Source: Elysia chlorotica (lineage: Eukaryota; Mollusca; Gastropoda; Plakobranchidae). Taken from it: 64,000 nt of DNA. The notes beneath the pieces are model-generated. The model searched no databases. It saw nothing but the letters and a program-made list of their open reading frames with translations, and was not told the DNA's origin. Of this stretch, positions 34,536-47,037 are shown one piece after another. Positions within the stretch are counted from its first letter, which is position 1. Each line of letters starts with the position of its first letter. Location: assembly GCA_003991915.1 (NCBI GenBank), contig RQTK01000092.1, forward strand, positions 40,479-104,478. The letters are read 5' to 3'. The position numbers were made by a program, and so were the translations under genes.

Positions 34536-36555
34536 ATTATAAAAGAAATCAAACAGATTTAGAAACGCAATAAATGAACAAATTTGATAAATTAAAGTAT
34601 AATAAAAAGAAGATCTCAGGGTGAACTATCTGGACATCCTATGTAGTAACTTAAACAACTTATTTTTTTTGGTGGGGATCTAGGCCTCCAAGATATTTTC
34701 TGAAGTTTAGGTGTGAGGGAAAATTCTTTTAAATGTATTAGGAGATCCAAATACGCATTGAAAACTAAGACGTTTAATGATAACAATGATGATGATAATA
34801 ATAATAGTAATTATGCCCGGAGCTGCTTCTCCTATCGACTTAAAACACTCTGTAAGGTTTGATTTTCATCATCAAAACCATCACATCATCATCGGCACTA
34901 TTACAGTTAATTGACTGTGTTTTCACACGATCGAATACATAGGATTTTTCTATTTTTATAGAACCAAACCTACCTCTAAATGTCTGAGCAACTTTATCCA
35001 GCCATACGAAATTAAACGAAATAGAATACAAACTCTGTTCAAACAACACATTTAAATATTTACCTTCAAAATACCTACTATCTTTTTCTAGCTTAGGTTG
35101 GTAGAACTGAAAATTTTAAGAGTTCCTGCCTACTATCTTATTATACCTTTAGATTGGCGCAATGTGAACTGACAAACTGTAAAAATTCCTGCCTCTAACT
35201 TTCTAATTTAATTTGATGCAATGCAAACTATCCTTTACCAACACACCATAACATTGTGTATCACCTTCTTCTAACGCTACATCAGTACTTGTCAACCTCC
35301 ACCACCACTCTTAACCAACCAACCAACCAACCAACCAACCAACCAACCAACCAACCAAACAAACAAACAAATACACAAAAAAAATAACATGGTTGTAGAG
35401 ATGAAATTGTCATACTGGAATTCACAAATAACGTAACAAATTTTGTAGCCAAAAATTTCTTTATTACAATTTAAAAAAAAGTTAATGATGAAAATAAGCT
35501 ACAACAAAGTAGACAGAGATAAATCTTTTGACTATTTAAAAATAAAGTAAGAACTTCAGAGAGGAGGAAGATGGTAGAAGCATCATGATGCAGACATTAT
35601 GGTCAATAAATACGATCATTCATTATTAAAAAAATAGAATACTTGAGTAAGAGTCAACCTTACGCCAATTACACGTCAACTCCATAATCCCTTAGGCTAC
35701 TGGTGGGGTGGGCTGCGGCTAACTAAACTATCCCTGACATAGTTATCATCAACTATCTCACTATGGGCTTGAACTATCCCAGATGATGCAACTCTTGTGT
35801 TGTCCAAATAACGTTCAACCATAGATATATAACTGCTATTTATAGATCTATGCGTTCAACGCGTTTCGGGGAACCCCACAGTTTGTGCACACGGCACACC
35901 ACATCACACAACACGGCCAAAATGACCCCTACTCTCAACCCCTGATTTTTGACACGGCGCTCTAAGTCTAAGCTGATTGGTTGGTCCCTGTGAGACTGCC
36001 GTGGGCTTCGTACACCACACGCATCTCAAACAATGGAATATTCGCTTGGCTAGTGATAGCTCTCCCGCACCAAATACATGATTGTACCCACTCCGCAATC
36101 TGCAGGCCCGCAGACGACAACCGCTAGTTCGACAGACTGCCAATTTGGCTGTGAGTCAATTTGTTAAAATTAACGTTTGATTGTATGGTGGAATTTATTG
36201 AAATGAGTTGGCATAACAAAAACAACATAGCAAAAGGAAAAAAAAAGCTAAAAAAATGCATATATAAATATCTACATAAATCTAAACTACATAGACATTT
36301 GAACACAATAAAAAAAACCTAGCTAAACAAAAATATTCTAAAAATTTTAACGGCGAATGTAAGCTAAGAAACACATTGGACATAATCATTAAATAAAGAT
36401 ACAATTTATCAAAGATGTTGAAAAATTGTCAATGTTAAAAATGCATTAATTCTCCATCAATGGGCAAATAATTTAAGATTATAATCATATAGTTCATCAT
36501 TGGGATTCTATAAGGACGTTGTCTGATAGATCATTTGAAGGCCTACTTCCTAACC
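34536..36555. other. Gene-free stretch
   Basis: A CCAA tetranucleotide run at 35317-35357 and a GC-richer patch at 35870-36125 without a recognisable gene. The rest is AT-rich. Confidence 0.45.
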
Positions 36556-36775
36556 ACATGACATATGTTCCTTCTACTTTAGACCTTTCTAAGAACTGCA
36601 TGACAATTTCTATGTACTTTGCACCTTTCTAAGAAGCACATGACAACTTCAGAGTATTTTAGACCTTTCTAACAAGCACATGACAAGTTCAGAGTATTTT
36701 AGATATTTCTAAAAAGCACATGACAACTTCAGTGTACTTTATATCTTTCTAAGAAGCACATGACAATTTGGATGT
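36545..36775. repeat. ~40-bp tandem repeat, about 5 copies
   Basis: Units of AAGCACATGACAACTTC followed by AGAGTATTTTAGACCTTTCT, moderately diverged. Confidence 0.8.
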
Positions 36776-37189
36776 ACCACCATGTCACACAAAGGCAAGA
36801 TCTTTCCAGTTTTCTAGTTCTAACTTGAATTTTGTTTTGTGTCATGTATCACCTATGGTAAAGCTACGCTACAGAAAAAAAAAAACGACCAAAACAAAAC
36901 AAAACAAAAATAAAAAAACAACTGAAAAAAGCACTCGATGTGTCGATGCAGGTAAATCCCTGGCAACAAAACAAAACCACTGTACATGTACCACAATCTC
37001 ACATTGCCAGATAAATTTGTTAAGGAGTACGATAAGGGAGAGGGTGGAGCAAAGAACAATTATCTTTCATAGCGAATGCAAAAGTAGCAACTAAGCAAGT
37101 TTCGAGAGCTTCGCATGTTCATAATTAAATTCGTGGAATGTTCAAATCACAATATTTTTCGTTACATTGCGACGCTCTCAACAGACACG

Positions 37190-37204
37190 AAAGGAGATAG
37201 AGAA

Positions 37205-37254
<50 letters not shown>

Positions 37255-37380
37255 GACAGATAAAGGGAAACAGACAGATAGAGAGAGAGAGGGAAAGAGA
37301 TACAGAGATATGAGGAGAGAGACAGATGGGGAGAGATACAGATGAGGAGAGAGGTTCAAGGAGAGAGAAAGAGAGGTAGA
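37190..37380. repeat. GA microsatellite
   Basis: GA runs at 37205-37252 and irregular GAGA/CAGA to 37380, just before the half-site cluster. Confidence 0.9.
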
Positions 37381-37414
37381 GAGCTTTACCAATGTTTTAT
37401 CTAGCACATTTCTA

Positions 37415-37508
37415 AAGGTCAAGGCCAGTCATGATGGAACAAAAAGGTCAAATACATGAACGTCTGAAGGTCAAAGCTCAAAGTTCAAAGTTCAAAGATC
37501 AAAGGTCA
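37415..37508 (+). promoter_or_regulatory. Cluster of nuclear-receptor-like half-sites (DR1 spacing)
   Basis: Six RGKTCA-like hexamers lie head to tail with a single A between each: AGGTCA 37468, AGCTCA 37475, AGTTCA 37482, AGTTCA 37489, AGATCA 37496, AGGTCA 37503. Two further AAGGTCAA sites lie at about 37416 and 37445. One-base spacing is the DR1 arrangement bound by HNF4-, RXR- and COUP-type receptors. It may equally be a chance 7-bp satellite. No gene start is recognised nearby. Confidence 0.4.
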
Positions 37509-37769
37509 GTATCGTAGGGAAGAAGCATGACACATCGATAGACAGGTACCACCTACAGATCATAATATTTATTGCATGTATAAATAGCATACTCTGAATT
37601 ATATTATATTATAATAATTATAGTTATATATACCACATAGATATCAAAACATTGTAATAATATTAATATGTACATGTAGGCAGCTACATAAATTGAAAAT
37701 TAACTGTTTACACCCCCCCCCTCCTCCATTTTCCCCCGATTGATTTCAAGAAGGAATAATAACTGTAAC

Positions 37770-38075
37770 CATGGAAACCTTGATTCTTTCACTGCCTGGT
37801 CTACTCATGCTAGACGCGTTCTTCAATCATGATTGAGGCTAGATGGTTGAGTGGAACAATCATGACTGATTTAAAGGTGATTGGCGCTAGAAAAAAAACC
37901 ACCTTGCAATCATGAATAATTATAAATGACGCGAAAAGGAGATCTTACAATCATGATTGGTTTAAAAAATGATTGACGTTACAAGGGATTTACACAATTA
38001 TGATTCATCTAAAAAAAAAGGATTGAAGCTACTAGGAGAACTTACAATCCTGATTGATTTAAAAGATGAGTGACA
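37770..38075. repeat. ~60-bp degenerate repeat with AATCATGATT palindrome
   Basis: Five to six units share CAATCATGATTG, then TTTAAAAGATGATTGACGCT-like text and AAGGAGAACTTA. Diverged but clearly related. Confidence 0.65.
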
Positions 38076-39610
38076 CAAAAATAGATTAAATCTGGTTAAC
38101 AACTTGCCCACCACTGTTGAATTAAAATCGATTTTTTAAAAGATTGAATATCACATACAACTAAAATGTACGTCATAGCCGAGTCCTAAACGAACTGCAT
38201 TTCACATAAATTACACAAACTGTACATAATCATATTACATAATGGCCGTTTCCAAACCGAATGCATAATTAAAAACAAAACCCGAGAGCGTATTGAAATC
38301 ATAACAAAGACCTTGCGAGAACGGATCTCATTATAGAAGCGATGACGGTAGGTAAGGAATCTGCACCAGGCGTCCAATCACAGCTCAGTCTCAGACTTAC
38401 GGAGCCAATGAGCGATCTGGAAGTTCCAGGCCTAAGGGGTGTGGTGACGTCACCATTTCTCGTCGATGGATCGCAAAGTATGTCATGTCACTGACAGGGG
38501 TGTTGGAAAACTTTTTGTTTTCAAATTTAAAAAAAAGAAAAAAAAATCTTAAAAAAAAAATTCCACCAGATGTTGTTGTTGGTAAGAAATAGATGGCCCC
38601 CCCCCCCCTCCTTCCCCCACTTTCCCCCCTCTCACCGCCGTTTCTCCAGCCATCACTGCTGTCCTATCGACCGACGAATTCTTGAAAACTGGTTTAGTTC
38701 TACAAACCTACAAAATCACAGGTATCGCAAGCCTATTGGCATAACACTGCATAATTTATTAGTTCTCACTCTCTTTACAAGGAACTTATGAAAAACAACA
38801 ATAACAACAGGAGCAAACACAATTTTTAAAAGTATGATAAAATCAAACGTTTTACATTAAAGTGGGTAATGAGTGGATTTCTGTTTTTTTTTTTTCAATA
38901 CCACATTTTTGATATGCAGAGAAATATAAAAAAATCAAGACACTTTTATGAATCAAATACAAAACGAAACCAACAAAATACAAAAGACGTATCAATACTA
39001 TCAATACTGGCCAAAAAATAAAAGATTTGACTGTATCTATGAAGCGGCTTCGATGTGGCTGTAATGTGGCTGCAATGTGGCTAGTAAAGCAATCGAGCTA
39101 AAATTATGAGAACTTGTCGAAGCTTCCAAAAATAACAGGCAGTAATAAAATAAATCACGATCGCCCTTATATGCAAAAATTGTTCACGTCAAAATAATTC
39201 TGTGACTGTGCCTGTTGTTTTGGGTGGCCTGGGCACTGGTCAACGTTTCGAGTACTGTGACTAACACATGGTCATGAAAACTACTACTAGTGACGAGTCA
39301 ACAATGAACTGTCTGACGATTGTGTCGTTGCTCGATGAAACCGTTGGGCACCAGCAACAACAACTGTACATGATTATCGACATCACCAACACGAGAAGGC
39401 AAGACAAGCCGCGGAAGTTTAACGTCCGCCCAGAAAATTGATCTTCATAACAAGAGAGTGCTTGCTGCGAAAAGCGAGGGTTCGTAAGTTAAAACAGTGG
39501 GGGATTTCTATGTCGCTAAAGTTGGTTCCGTTGTGGGGAAATACAAGGCGGTGAAAATCATCAGGCGCTTATGGGCAAAGAGTTCATCTTTGATTTCAAA
39601 CTGAGGGCCC
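38076..39610. other. Gene-free stretch
   Basis: A poly-C tract at about 38599 and otherwise AT-rich sequence. No exon, RNA gene or mobile element is recognised. Confidence 0.4.
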
Positions 39611-39616
39611 CATTGG

Positions 39617-39770
<154 letters not shown>

Positions 39771-40054
39771 GGGGTCAGATAGTATATTGTTACAAAGGAC
39801 ACAACAGTTGTTTAACCTTGACCTTGAAGACAAACGCAACACTTGCTTTAGACATCACCAGAATATTTAATTGAATAAGACCTGCCTGTGACTGATAGCA
39901 CAATGCAATCGGTGGTAAACGCCACAATCTTGTTTTTGCTTTTCATATAAAAATGTGGGTATCATTTCATCGCATCAGAAAAAGTTAAATAAAGATTAAA
40001 AATTACAAAGATAGATATAGAGAGAGTCTGCCAAATAGCCGGTTACACGGATTG

Positions 40055-40260
40055 TGCATAAGGATAATTATTATCCGACACATTGTCGTTACAATCATAG
40101 TATTATACATAACATACACACAGATTATCATCCAATAAATCATTTTACCTTCATAATCATTTATATAGCATAGACACAGAATATCATCGAATTATCATCG
40201 TTACAATCACCATATTCATTGTGTATAACATAGACACAGAAAGAGTTGTCGATGTCATCA
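40055..40260. repeat. ~70-bp degenerate repeat, 3 copies
   Basis: Units contain GTTACAATCATAGTATT and TAACATAGACACAGAATATC. Confidence 0.6.
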
Positions 40261-43200
40261 AAGCAACAATATCGTCAAACATTTTGTTTTCGTTGATGGG
40301 AGGAATTACATTTAACACTGAACAGCTTTCACAGGGCGGGGCGCCAAATTCCGCAGCTAACAAGAAACTCTACACCGTTTCTATAAATAGAATTATGAAT
40401 AAAAGCACTTCGTAGTCACACAAAGGCAATACGTCGTTTCTAAAATACATTATTTATAAAAAATAAAAAAAATAAAAACAGATTCTGAACTTTTCAAAAA
40501 CAATACTCTTTCTAAACATTTTGGTAAAAAAATAAAACACACATAAAACAATAAACCAGTTTCTGAACTTTGAACTTTAAATTTGAACTATACAAGTATA
40601 ATGTTTATGATGACCCATAAAAACTAACCAGTTTTTTCTCAGTGGACACAGGACAATTTCAAGTTCTAGCAAATCACGAGTTGGTGGAAGTAAAAACTTG
40701 ATGGGTCAGAGGCACAATAATTGATTTTTTAAATCAGAATTATGTTTGTTTCAAAACTGCATTCCACAATTCAAATCTCCAAAATTTATCTTGCTTGAGA
40801 AAAAAAAGTTCACTATTGGTTCAAAACACAAAAAGCAAAAAACCAAAACAAAACCTCGAAACAAAACAATAATTTCATATTTCTATAACACACACATGAA
40901 GATCAAAGATAAAAATACAGAAGATAATTATTTGAAAATGGCAGTTCAAAACCTCGCTGTATGCATGAGAAGAAGGCATTTCACACGTTTGTATAATATC
41001 ATTTATTTGGGTGGAGGGGATCAGGGAGATGGACATAGAGGGGGGGGTAGTCTTCAAAAAGGCAGATTGAACAAATCAATAATATTATAGCGAAAGCTGC
41101 GCTTCAATTTCCCTCATTCAGGGGCAGACAACTAAACCTGTCATCACTGCTTAAGTCGAACTCCAGGGACATAACCCAAAACTTCACCATTGAATTATAG
41201 GCCTTTTTTGTTTCACTGCAATATGAATAACATATATAGATATATATGAAAGAATGTACCAGTAAAATGTTTGAGTTTGTTGTACGGCAAGTCAGCACAG
41301 TAAAGGCTATATTGTATTGTTAAAAAACCCTCCTCCACACCTTAACCTTAATTCTCTGTTTGCCTGGCAACACATAAGGCTTGGACATCACAATCGTCCA
41401 ATTTGTTTGGTCTGTACTAGAAATCGGCTTAAGCAGTGACGACTTAGGCGACGTCCAGTGTACTAAGTGACCAACGGTCAAGCAACAGGCTCCACACTGA
41501 CAGGTCGTACCACACCGTACAACAGAAAACCCTGCACTGTTGACAAACTCAATTTTTTCTGTATATTTACATGTTAGGTATTAACAATGATTTCAATTTA
41601 AAAAAATGCCCTGAACTGTTTTTAAAAGTTAAAAAAGCAACACCATTCAGCTAAGAAACAATCTTTGTCAGACAAAAAGTTACAGGTAGGTGGGACTTAT
41701 ATGGATCTCATAGCAATTTAAAATCAAATTACTGACTCACGCAGGGCAGGCCTGTTTGTAAGTCTAAAACCTCATGTAAAAAGTTTAAACAAATTACACC
41801 TGCAAACATTTTGATTGGAGGTTTATATATCAAAAGAGTTTACATGGAATATTGAATAAAAATAGCTACAAAGTTCTTGTCTTTAAAAATCAATGTAGGA
41901 AAAATAACAGAATTCAAATTTTCTACGCAAAACCGCACTTTAGAAAATTTCATGATTTTTTCAATAAATATAAAGAGGAACGACAAATTGACTGGGTTTT
42001 TTCTGTGTTTTTTTAGGGCCAGAATTTATTGACAGGAGCAGTTCTAAAAATCTGTACAAGCGTAAACAAATTCTGATTATGTCTTTCTCGAAAAGTTGAA
42101 TATCATGGAGGGAAAAAACAAACCAATAAATAAACAAATAAAATGTATAATGTATACATTATTCATCCAATACATTTTTAAAGAATAGAGACTACTTTGT
42201 AACTAAAAACAACTGAAACGTATAGCGTAAGATACATGGATTTCTAAAGGTTGAGAATAAAATATTACTCTTTGCCGAGTTGCCTCCAAATATTATACTC
42301 ATTTCCATCACAGTATGTGAAAAGAATTGAAAAAATCATAAATACTTTTCTCAATTTATTGGAATCAATAATTAGACTATTGTACACAAAGCAAATGGAA
42401 TTCAAGCGAACCAAAGTGAGGCAAATCTGACGGTAGGGGGTCAGTTTGATGCGCTGCTACTATAAATAGAAAGACACAAATAACAAATAAATTAAATAGT
42501 GAAATAAAAAGGTAATATGTCTGAGCCATGCAATATATCAAAAACTCCGATATATCGGTTGTTTGATTATGTCTTAGGATTATGAATATAGAATCAACAT
42601 TTCGCATAACAAGTTATAGAAGAAACTCATCTACAATGTGTGCTCATATCTGTTTACGGGATTTCTTAGCAAAAAAGGAAAAGCCAAAACGTTCCACAAA
42701 AAAGTCTGTTTTTCTGGATTTCGGGTTCTAAATCTATCTACAAAAGACAAAGGTACAATTAAGTTTACAGACAATTTGCAATGAATATTATTTTTTTTAC
42801 TAGTAGTCTTAAAGAATATTCTCACAAATTCGATTAAAAAAATAAAGCAAGAAATCCTAGAGAACAAACCATACTGTGAAGCCATCAAGGAATACAGAAG
42901 ACTAGAATAATATTTACTTGTTTACCCGTTAAAAATCAAGTCTTTCTAAATGAAAAACACTTCAACTCAAAGTCTCTATAACTATCATACTATTGGTATC
43001 AAACAAAGTTAAATATGAAAGGATATGTTAAACTCTTCTGACAATGAAAAAAAAACACAATAAAAAACCCATTATATTTGTTATGATTAAAAAAATACAT
43101 ATGAAATCTATACATTTTATATCCTACCATACCAATGACATAAATACATAAAACATTTAGGAAAAAATGTACATGTTAAATATCACGAAAGGTAAAATCT

Positions 43201-43598
43201 ACCTTATCCGATTGTAAACGAAGAAAACGAGGAAATTAACAAAGATTTGATTGCATTCTCAGAACCTCGGGTCCATGAAGCTGTAGAGTAAAACTGTATA
43301 GCTTAGAAGAATTATGGTACTTTTTACAGTAATAGTTTATTGTATAAATATTTACATAACATGGACCAAAAATAAAAAGAAACAAAACAAAAACTCACAA
43401 GACAAACCAACCGGTTTGATCCAGTTTGATCTGCTTGCAAGTTTCGGAATCCTTATGTAAAAGGACTCATGAGTATCGCGGATAAAAGATTAAAAAAAAA
43501 ATAAAAAAAAAAAAGCAAACAAGTAAAACAAACTTTTTCTGTTTATAAAAAAGAGTAAGAATGGTCTGGTAATAGAGTTATCTCCACTTGTCCTTGGG
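40261..43598. other. Gene-free AT-rich stretch
   Basis: No exon, RNA gene or element is recognised on either strand. It could be intron or 3' UTR of the RNA-binding gene if that gene extends this far. Confidence 0.4.
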
Positions 43599-43691
43599 TC
43601 AGGCTGCTGTTATCTCCTCTTGGTTCTCGCCAGGTGGCACTGTTGCTCGGGGCGTCCGCGGATAAAAATAGAAGCCGGCCTCAGCTGCTGC
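43599..43691 (-). CDS. Candidate last exon of the RNA-binding protein gene
   Basis: A GC-richer island in AT-rich DNA. On the minus strand, an acceptor (gttgctag, ending 43692) opens a frame AAAEAGFYFYPRTPRA... of 30 residues to a TGA at 43601-43599. The entry phase (0) matches the exit phase of the RRM2 exon at 46997, so the join would be in frame. The pyrimidine tract is weak and no family match is recognised for this tail. Confidence 0.25.
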   Translation of the reverse strand, partial: AAAEAGFYFYPRTPRATVPPGENQEEITAA

Positions 43692-44039
43692 CTAGCAACC
43701 GTTGTGGATCGAAAGTGGAAGGTGGGTGGGTGGGTGGAACTCTTCACCGCGGTGACATCATCGTTAAAACACCGTTGCCATGGAAACAGGGGACTGCACA
43801 ATGGGGAATTCCTTTCCTCCGGGATATTGCGGGGGCAAAAAGTACTGGAGAGATAAAGGAGAAGGTGGGGCAGGGTGGAAGGATATTAATAAAGACCTGC
43901 ATATGCAAAGTTTGATAAAGGTGCACATACTACCCCGCACATGACCACTATAAAACATTTCAAACGGTTCTGTGATTAAAGCGCAATAAATTATAAGGCA
44001 TTTTGTAACATATGTGAAGTCTCAGGGTTTTTTTTTACT

Positions 44040-44168
44040 TCCTATCATACCATGTTGAAAATGTGCAGGTACAAGTTGAAGTTCGGGGTAACTTACGGGT
44101 CTTCTTATTCTCATACTCTTACGCCGAGTCGTAGGCTACCACGGTGTTGTACGTACAACCCCTAGTCA
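44040..44168. mobile_element. MITE-like inverted-repeat remnant
   Basis: The right arm CTTACGCCGAGTCGTAGGCT and GTTGTACGTACAACCCCTAG match the arm of the copy at 56955-57086. The left arm (GTACAAGTTGAAGTTCGGGG) is strongly diverged. Confidence 0.45.
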
Positions 44169-45070
44169 TTAAAAGAGAATAATTAATGACGCGAAAATGG
44201 ACACATTATTGTAATAACTTCTACAAAACGGCGCCTTGGCGTTTGTGCTTGGTGAATATCTCCTACATCTCCCTACAATGTAGAGTAACTTTCATGGAAG
44301 CCTCATTCCAAATAGAACAGTTTCGCGGCAAAATGAGATATATCCAGTTTGATCATGTCACAAGATTTGACTTTAAAAAAAGTGAACGTATACTTTTTGA
44401 AAAAAAAAACCCACTGTTTTTGACAGTTGTTTTCTATAGTTTTATTGCGATTGACATATTAACTTTTCATGTGTGCCTCCTAAACAACCAATGAAATGGA
44501 GGGGTAGGGGTTTTCCATAAATTTTAAACATGGCGTTTATGTCGTTTTGTGGCAAGACTGTTCCTGGTTTATTTATGTCACCGACTTTTTTCAACGCCTC
44601 AATCTAGAATGACGACAGTAAGTCTTTCTACAACCCTGTACAGCGTAATGTTTTCTGGTAAAATCTCTTTTCATCTGATCGAAATGAGATGGATATTCCT
44701 TTCCTCTTTAATATTTTGCAGTTTTTAAATAAAAAAAAATTGACTTTTCTTAGAGAAAGTGGGATAAACGAATAAAAACAAATAAGTCAAACATTTTTCA
44801 CACATGTTAGATGCTCTGCTTCACAATAAGTGCAAAGGGATTAGCGTTAAAAACAAACACTCCCCCCCCCCCCTTCCCCAATAAGATAATTATCATAGTT
44901 AGATTAGTCATGACACATTTAAAAAAGAAATCACAGTCAGATAGTTTTTTTAATTTTTTTTTTAGCAAAGAAAAGTAGATTGTCAAGGTCACTTTTACAG
45001 TTTTGTTAAAGAATTTGCCACACACAAAACGCATAAGGTCATGCTTTCAGTGCAGTGTCATTAAAGAATT
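44169..45070. other. Gene-free stretch
   Basis: AT-rich with a poly-C tract at about 44863. Open frames have no recognisable content. Confidence 0.4.
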
Positions 45071-45074
45071 GGGC

Positions 45075-46378
45075 AAACAAACACACACTCAGAAACGCCT
45101 GAAGTGTCGCTATAGAAGTTAGCACAAACAAATAAACTAAGAAACGCCTGCAGTGTCATTATAGAAGTTAGCACAAACAGATATACTAAGAAACGCCTGC
45201 AGTGTCGTTATAGAAGTTGGCACACACACAGAAACGCCTGCAGTGTCGTTATAGAAGTTGGCACACACACAGAAACGCCTGCAGTGCCGTTATAGAAGTT
45301 GGCACACACACAGAAACGCCTTGGCACACACACAGAAACGCCTGCAGTGTCGTTATAGAAGTTGGCACACACACAGAAACGCCTGCAGTGCCGTTATAGA
45401 AGTTGGCACACACACAGAAACGCTTGCAGTGCCGTTATAGAAGTTGGCACACACACACACACACACACTAAGAAACGCCTGCAGTGTCGTTATAGAAGTT
45501 GCCACACACACCAAGAAACGCCTGCAGTGTCGTTATAGAAGTTGGCACACACACACACACACACACTACGAAACGCCTGCAGTGTCGTTATAGAAGTTGG
45601 CACACACACACACACACAGAAAGGCCTGAAATGTCGTTATAGAAGTTCACACACACACAGAAACGCCTGCAGTGTCGTAATAGAAGTTGACACACACACA
45701 CTAAGAAACGCCTGCAGTGTCATTATAGAAGTTGGCACACACACAGAAACGCCTGAAGTGCCGTTATAGAAGTTGGCACACACTAAGAAACGCCTACAGT
45801 GTCATTATAGAAGTTGGCACACACTTAGAAACGCCTGCAGTGTCATTATAGAAGTTGGCACACACACACACACACAGAAACGCCTGCAGTGTCGTTATAG
45901 AAGTTGGCACACACTTAGAAACGCCTGCAGTGTCATTATAGAAGTTGGCACACACACACACACACACAGAAACGCCTGCAGTGTCGTTATAGAAGTTGGC
46001 ACACACTTAGAAACGCCTGCAGTGTCGTTATAGAAGTTGGCACACACACACACACACACTAGAAACGCCTGCAGTGTCGTTATAGAAGTTGGCACACACT
46101 TAGAAATGCCTGCAGTGTCATTATAGAAGTTGGCACACACACACACACACACGAAACGCCTGCAGTGTCGTTATAGAAGTTGACACACACAATAAGAAAC
46201 GCCTGCAGTGTCGTTATAGAAGTTGACACACACAATAAGAAACGCCTGCAGTGTCGTTATAGAAGTTGGCACACACATAGAAACGCCTGCAGTGTCGTTA
46301 TAGAAGTTAGCACAAACAAATATACTAAGAAACGCCTGCAGTGTCATTATAGAAGTTAGCACAAACAAATATACTAAG
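45075..46378. repeat. ~41-bp minisatellite, about 28 copies
   Basis: The unit reads GAAACGCCTGCAGTGTCGTT then ATAGAAGTTGGCACACACAC, with a variable CA tract that sets the period (about 36-55 bp). Outer units are more diverged (CATTATAGAAGTTAGCACAAAC). Confidence 0.95.
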
Positions 46379-46808
46379 AGACAGAAAGAGAGAAAGAGAG
46401 AGATAAATAGAAAGAGAGACAAAATATAGACTAAGGTTGAGAGGGAGAGACAGAGATAGTAAGAGATGGAAAGATAGACAGAGAGGCACACACAGAGACA
46501 GACAAATAGACTTACAGACAAACAGACAGACAGACATATAAAAAGACAGAGACAGCGTGGGGAGAACAGCGAAAGAGGGGGAGGGGTGTTGTATAATAAA
46601 TCCATAATAGATTCTTATACAACAAGGAAAATAACCATAGGAAAAGTATATACCATATACTCAAAGTAGAAAACTTGGCGAAACTAATGGCCAATGGAAT
46701 GTAATATTGATCATTGAATGCAACTCCAGAGGGCAATTCAAAGTTATTTCAAAACGTTTAGACTATTTCTCTTTGCTCCCCCCCCTCCCTCCCATCTCCT
46801 CACACCCC
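46379..46808. other. GA/CAGA repeats and unrecognised sequence
   Basis: GAGA and ACAGACAGA repeats at 46379-46545, then AT-rich sequence. This follows the RRM2 exon 46997-47107 in the transcript. Confidence 0.6.
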
Positions 46809-47037
46809 AAATGATGCCAGTATGTATGATCGATCCTGATTCCGTCCCCACCCCCCAACCCATCCCGAAATGATGCCAGTATGTTATGTGGATGGGACTC
46901 ACCACTTCGCCCATCTTGTTCTTGGCGTACTCGATCCTGATCCCCCCCTCTCCTCACCCCCAAATGATGCCAGTATGTTATGTGGATGGGACTCACCACT
47001 TCGCCCATCTTGTTCTTGGCGTACTCGATCCTGATGC
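46809..47037 (-). repeat. RRM2 exon end plus donor, 2.5 tandem copies
   Basis: The last 39 coding bases of exon 47107-46997 ([14 protein letters not shown]) with the donor gtgagt and about 36 intron bases are repeated exactly at 46867-46941. They recur with an internal deletion at 46809-46840. The period is about 95 bp. Both full copies keep a perfect donor. Confidence 0.92.

Noticed and set aside
36768-37094. 108-codon plus-strand open frame
   Set aside because: Low-complexity Lys/Asn/Thr-rich middle, with no domain or splice context.
45075-46378. CRISPR-like look: about 28 repeats of ~41 bp
   Set aside because: There are no unique spacers; units run directly into each other with a CA tract. 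This is eukaryotic DNA, and it is a minisatellite.
46763-46996. Minus-strand frame running on past the RRM2 exon
   Set aside because: It continues through a good gtgagt donor into the duplicated exon end in a shifted frame, so it is not normal coding sequence.
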